Positions 30,436 to 31,497 of a stretch of 31,497 nucleotides of DNA are shown here, in pieces. The notes beneath the pieces are model-generated. The model was not told where the DNA came from and searched no databases. It saw only the letters and a list, made by a program, of their open reading frames with translations. The translations under genes were made by a program, and so were the position numbers. The stretch lies in IMG/VR virus record IMGVR_UViG_3300047491_000462, positions 1-31,497 of that record; one strand, given 5' to 3'. This DNA comes from a virus. Each line of letters opens with the position of its first letter. Position 1 is the stretch's first letter.

Positions 30436-31497
30436 TTGTTTTTAAAAAAATTAAGTGGAAAAACTTTTTAAGCACTGGTAATCAGTTCACAGAAATTAAT
30501 TTTCAAGAATATAATACGAACCTTATTATCGGAACAAATGGGGCAGGTAAGTCAACTGTTTTAGATGCACTTACCTTTGTTCTTTTTAACAAACCATTTC
30601 GTAAAATTAATAAACCTCAATTAGTTAATACAACTAATGAGAGAGATTGTCTAGTTGAGATTGAATTTTCTCTCAACAATAGAAATTATCTTGTTCGTCG
30701 TGGCATTAAACCAAGTGTTTTTGATATTGAGGTGAATGGAACTCCTCTGCATAAAGAAGCAGATGATCGTGCTATGCAAAGGATTCTGGAAGAAAATATT
30801 CTAAAGGTCAACTATAAGTCTTTTACTCAAATTGTAATTTTGGGTAGTAGCACTTTTGTACCTTTTATGCAATTAACTACTGCGAATCGTCGAGAAGTGA
30901 TTGAGGATCTTCTTGATATTCGTATTTTTTCTGCGATGAATAATCTTATTAAAGATAAAATTCGTGAAAAGAAAGAGCAAGTTAAGTCTCTGGAATTTAG
31001 AAAAGATTCCATTAAAGAAAAACTTAAAATGCAGCAAGAGTTTATTGAAGAACTTGAGAATCGTGGTAATGCCAATATCAATGCCAATAAAGAAAAGATT
31101 GCCAATTTAGACTCTGAAGTTGGCATTTATATGACCGAAAATGCTAAAACAGAAGAGCAAATTTTTTCTTATACAAAAGAACAAGAAGAAGTCGTTGGTG
31201 CTGGTGATAAGTTAGTAAAGCTTAACAATCTTAAGGGTAAAATCTCACAGAAAGTATCTGTCATTACTAAAGAGCATAAGTTTTTTACTGAAAATACGGT
31301 CTGCCCTACCTGCACTCAAACTATAGAGGAAGAGTTTCGGTTAAATAGAATTACAGACGCTCAAAATAAAGCAAAGGAACTCCAGAAAGGTTTTCAAGAA
31401 CTTGAGGAGACTATAAAGTTAGAACAGGAACGAGAGCGTCAATTCACAGTTCTATCTAAGGAGATTACGAAACTCAACCATGAGATTTCTCAAAACA
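30432..31497 (+). CDS. 46: Recombination nuclease subunit gp46 (Rad50/SbcC-like), 3' end outside window
   Basis: This is open from ATG 30432 to the right edge, 355 codons visible (T4 gp46 560). It starts MIVFKKIKWKNFLSTGNQFT and has Walker A GTNGAGKST (34-42, K40). Then come the Q-loop-like part around YKSFTQIVILGSS, a long coiled coil and the zinc hook CPTC (291-294), which pairs two subunits. The Walker B and signature motifs would lie beyond the window. gp46 is the ATPase partner of gp47. Confidence 0.95.
   Translation, partial: MIVFKKIKWKNFLSTGNQFTEINFQEYNTNLIIGTNGAGKSTVLDALTFVLFNKPFRKINKPQLVNTTNERDCLVEIEFSLNNRNYLVRRGIKPSVFDIEVNGTPLHKEADDRAMQRILEENILKVNYKSFTQIVILGSSTFVPFMQLTTANRREVIEDLLDIRIFSAMNNLIKDKIREKKEQVKSLEFRKDSIKEKLKMQQEFIEELENRGNANINANKEKIANLDSEVGIYMTENAKTEEQIFSYTKEQEEVVGAGDKLVKLNNLKGKISQKVSVITKEHKFFTENTVCPTCTQTIEEEFRLNRITDAQNKAKELQKGFQELEETIKLEQERERQFTVLSKEITKLNHEISQN

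Noticed and set aside
1-31497. tRNAs, CRISPR arrays, insertion sequences, integrase, photosystem genes
   Set aside because: None was seen by reading; gaps between genes are at most about 125 bases and hold only promoters or terminators.

Overview
This window is a stretch of the structural and recombination core of a T4-like marine cyanophage (contractile-tailed, Kyanoviridae-type). The case rests on gene order and protein motifs. Every gene is on the + strand, genes are tightly packed, and base composition is AT-rich. The order gp13-gp14-gp15-gp16-(accessory)-gp17-gp18-gp19-gp20-gp67-gp21-gp22-gp23-gp3-uvsY-uvsW-gp55-gp47-gp46 is the one known from Synechococcus/Prochlorococcus T4-like phages. 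A DUF3110-like gene, a family known from cyanobacteria and their phages, lies between gp47 and gp46. No photosynthesis gene, tRNA, integrase, IS or CRISPR is visible.

Layout. (1) 1-5058: baseplate/tail-fibre-type structural proteins. The first is cut by the left edge; the rest are short to medium structural proteins, several joined by TAATG stop-start overlaps. (2) 5069-9062: neck and tail-terminator genes (gp13, gp14, gp15) and the small terminase (gp16). Compared with T4, gp14 and gp15 each carry an extra domain. (3) 9069-14594: a 595-residue mosaic of small Cys/Lys-rich modules, two small proteins (one with a T4-type capsid-targeting N-terminus), a virion protein, the large terminase (gp17) and a zinc-ribbon protein. 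(4) 14676-23322: tail sheath, tail tube, portal, core protein, prohead protease, scaffold and major capsid protein, closed by a strong intrinsic terminator. (5) 23393-24976: a RlpA-like double-psi beta-barrel protein, gp3 and UvsY. (6) 25022-28534: UvsW, a NodU/CmcH-type carbamoyltransferase and an Lsm-like protein. (7) 28659-31497: late sigma factor gp55, gp47, the DUF3110-like protein and gp46, which runs off the right edge.

Regulation is readable. T4-type late promoters (TATAAATA/AATAAATA) lie 21-34 bases before six genes, at 2547, 10820, 14634, 19219, 20682 and 24993. One is inside the end of a coding sequence and one overlaps a stop codon. A sigma70-type promoter with an extended -10 precedes gp55. 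This fits a host-polymerase-driven gp55/gp46/gp47 operon whose sigma factor then switches on the late head and tail genes and, as in T4, uvsW.

Points most worth a second look: the six-repeat insertion in gp14, the module-mosaic protein beside the terminase, two genes with internal-head-protein-like N-termini (one carrying a RlpA-like barrel), the carbamoyltransferase placed in the core, and a gp55 without the usual clamp-binding tail.
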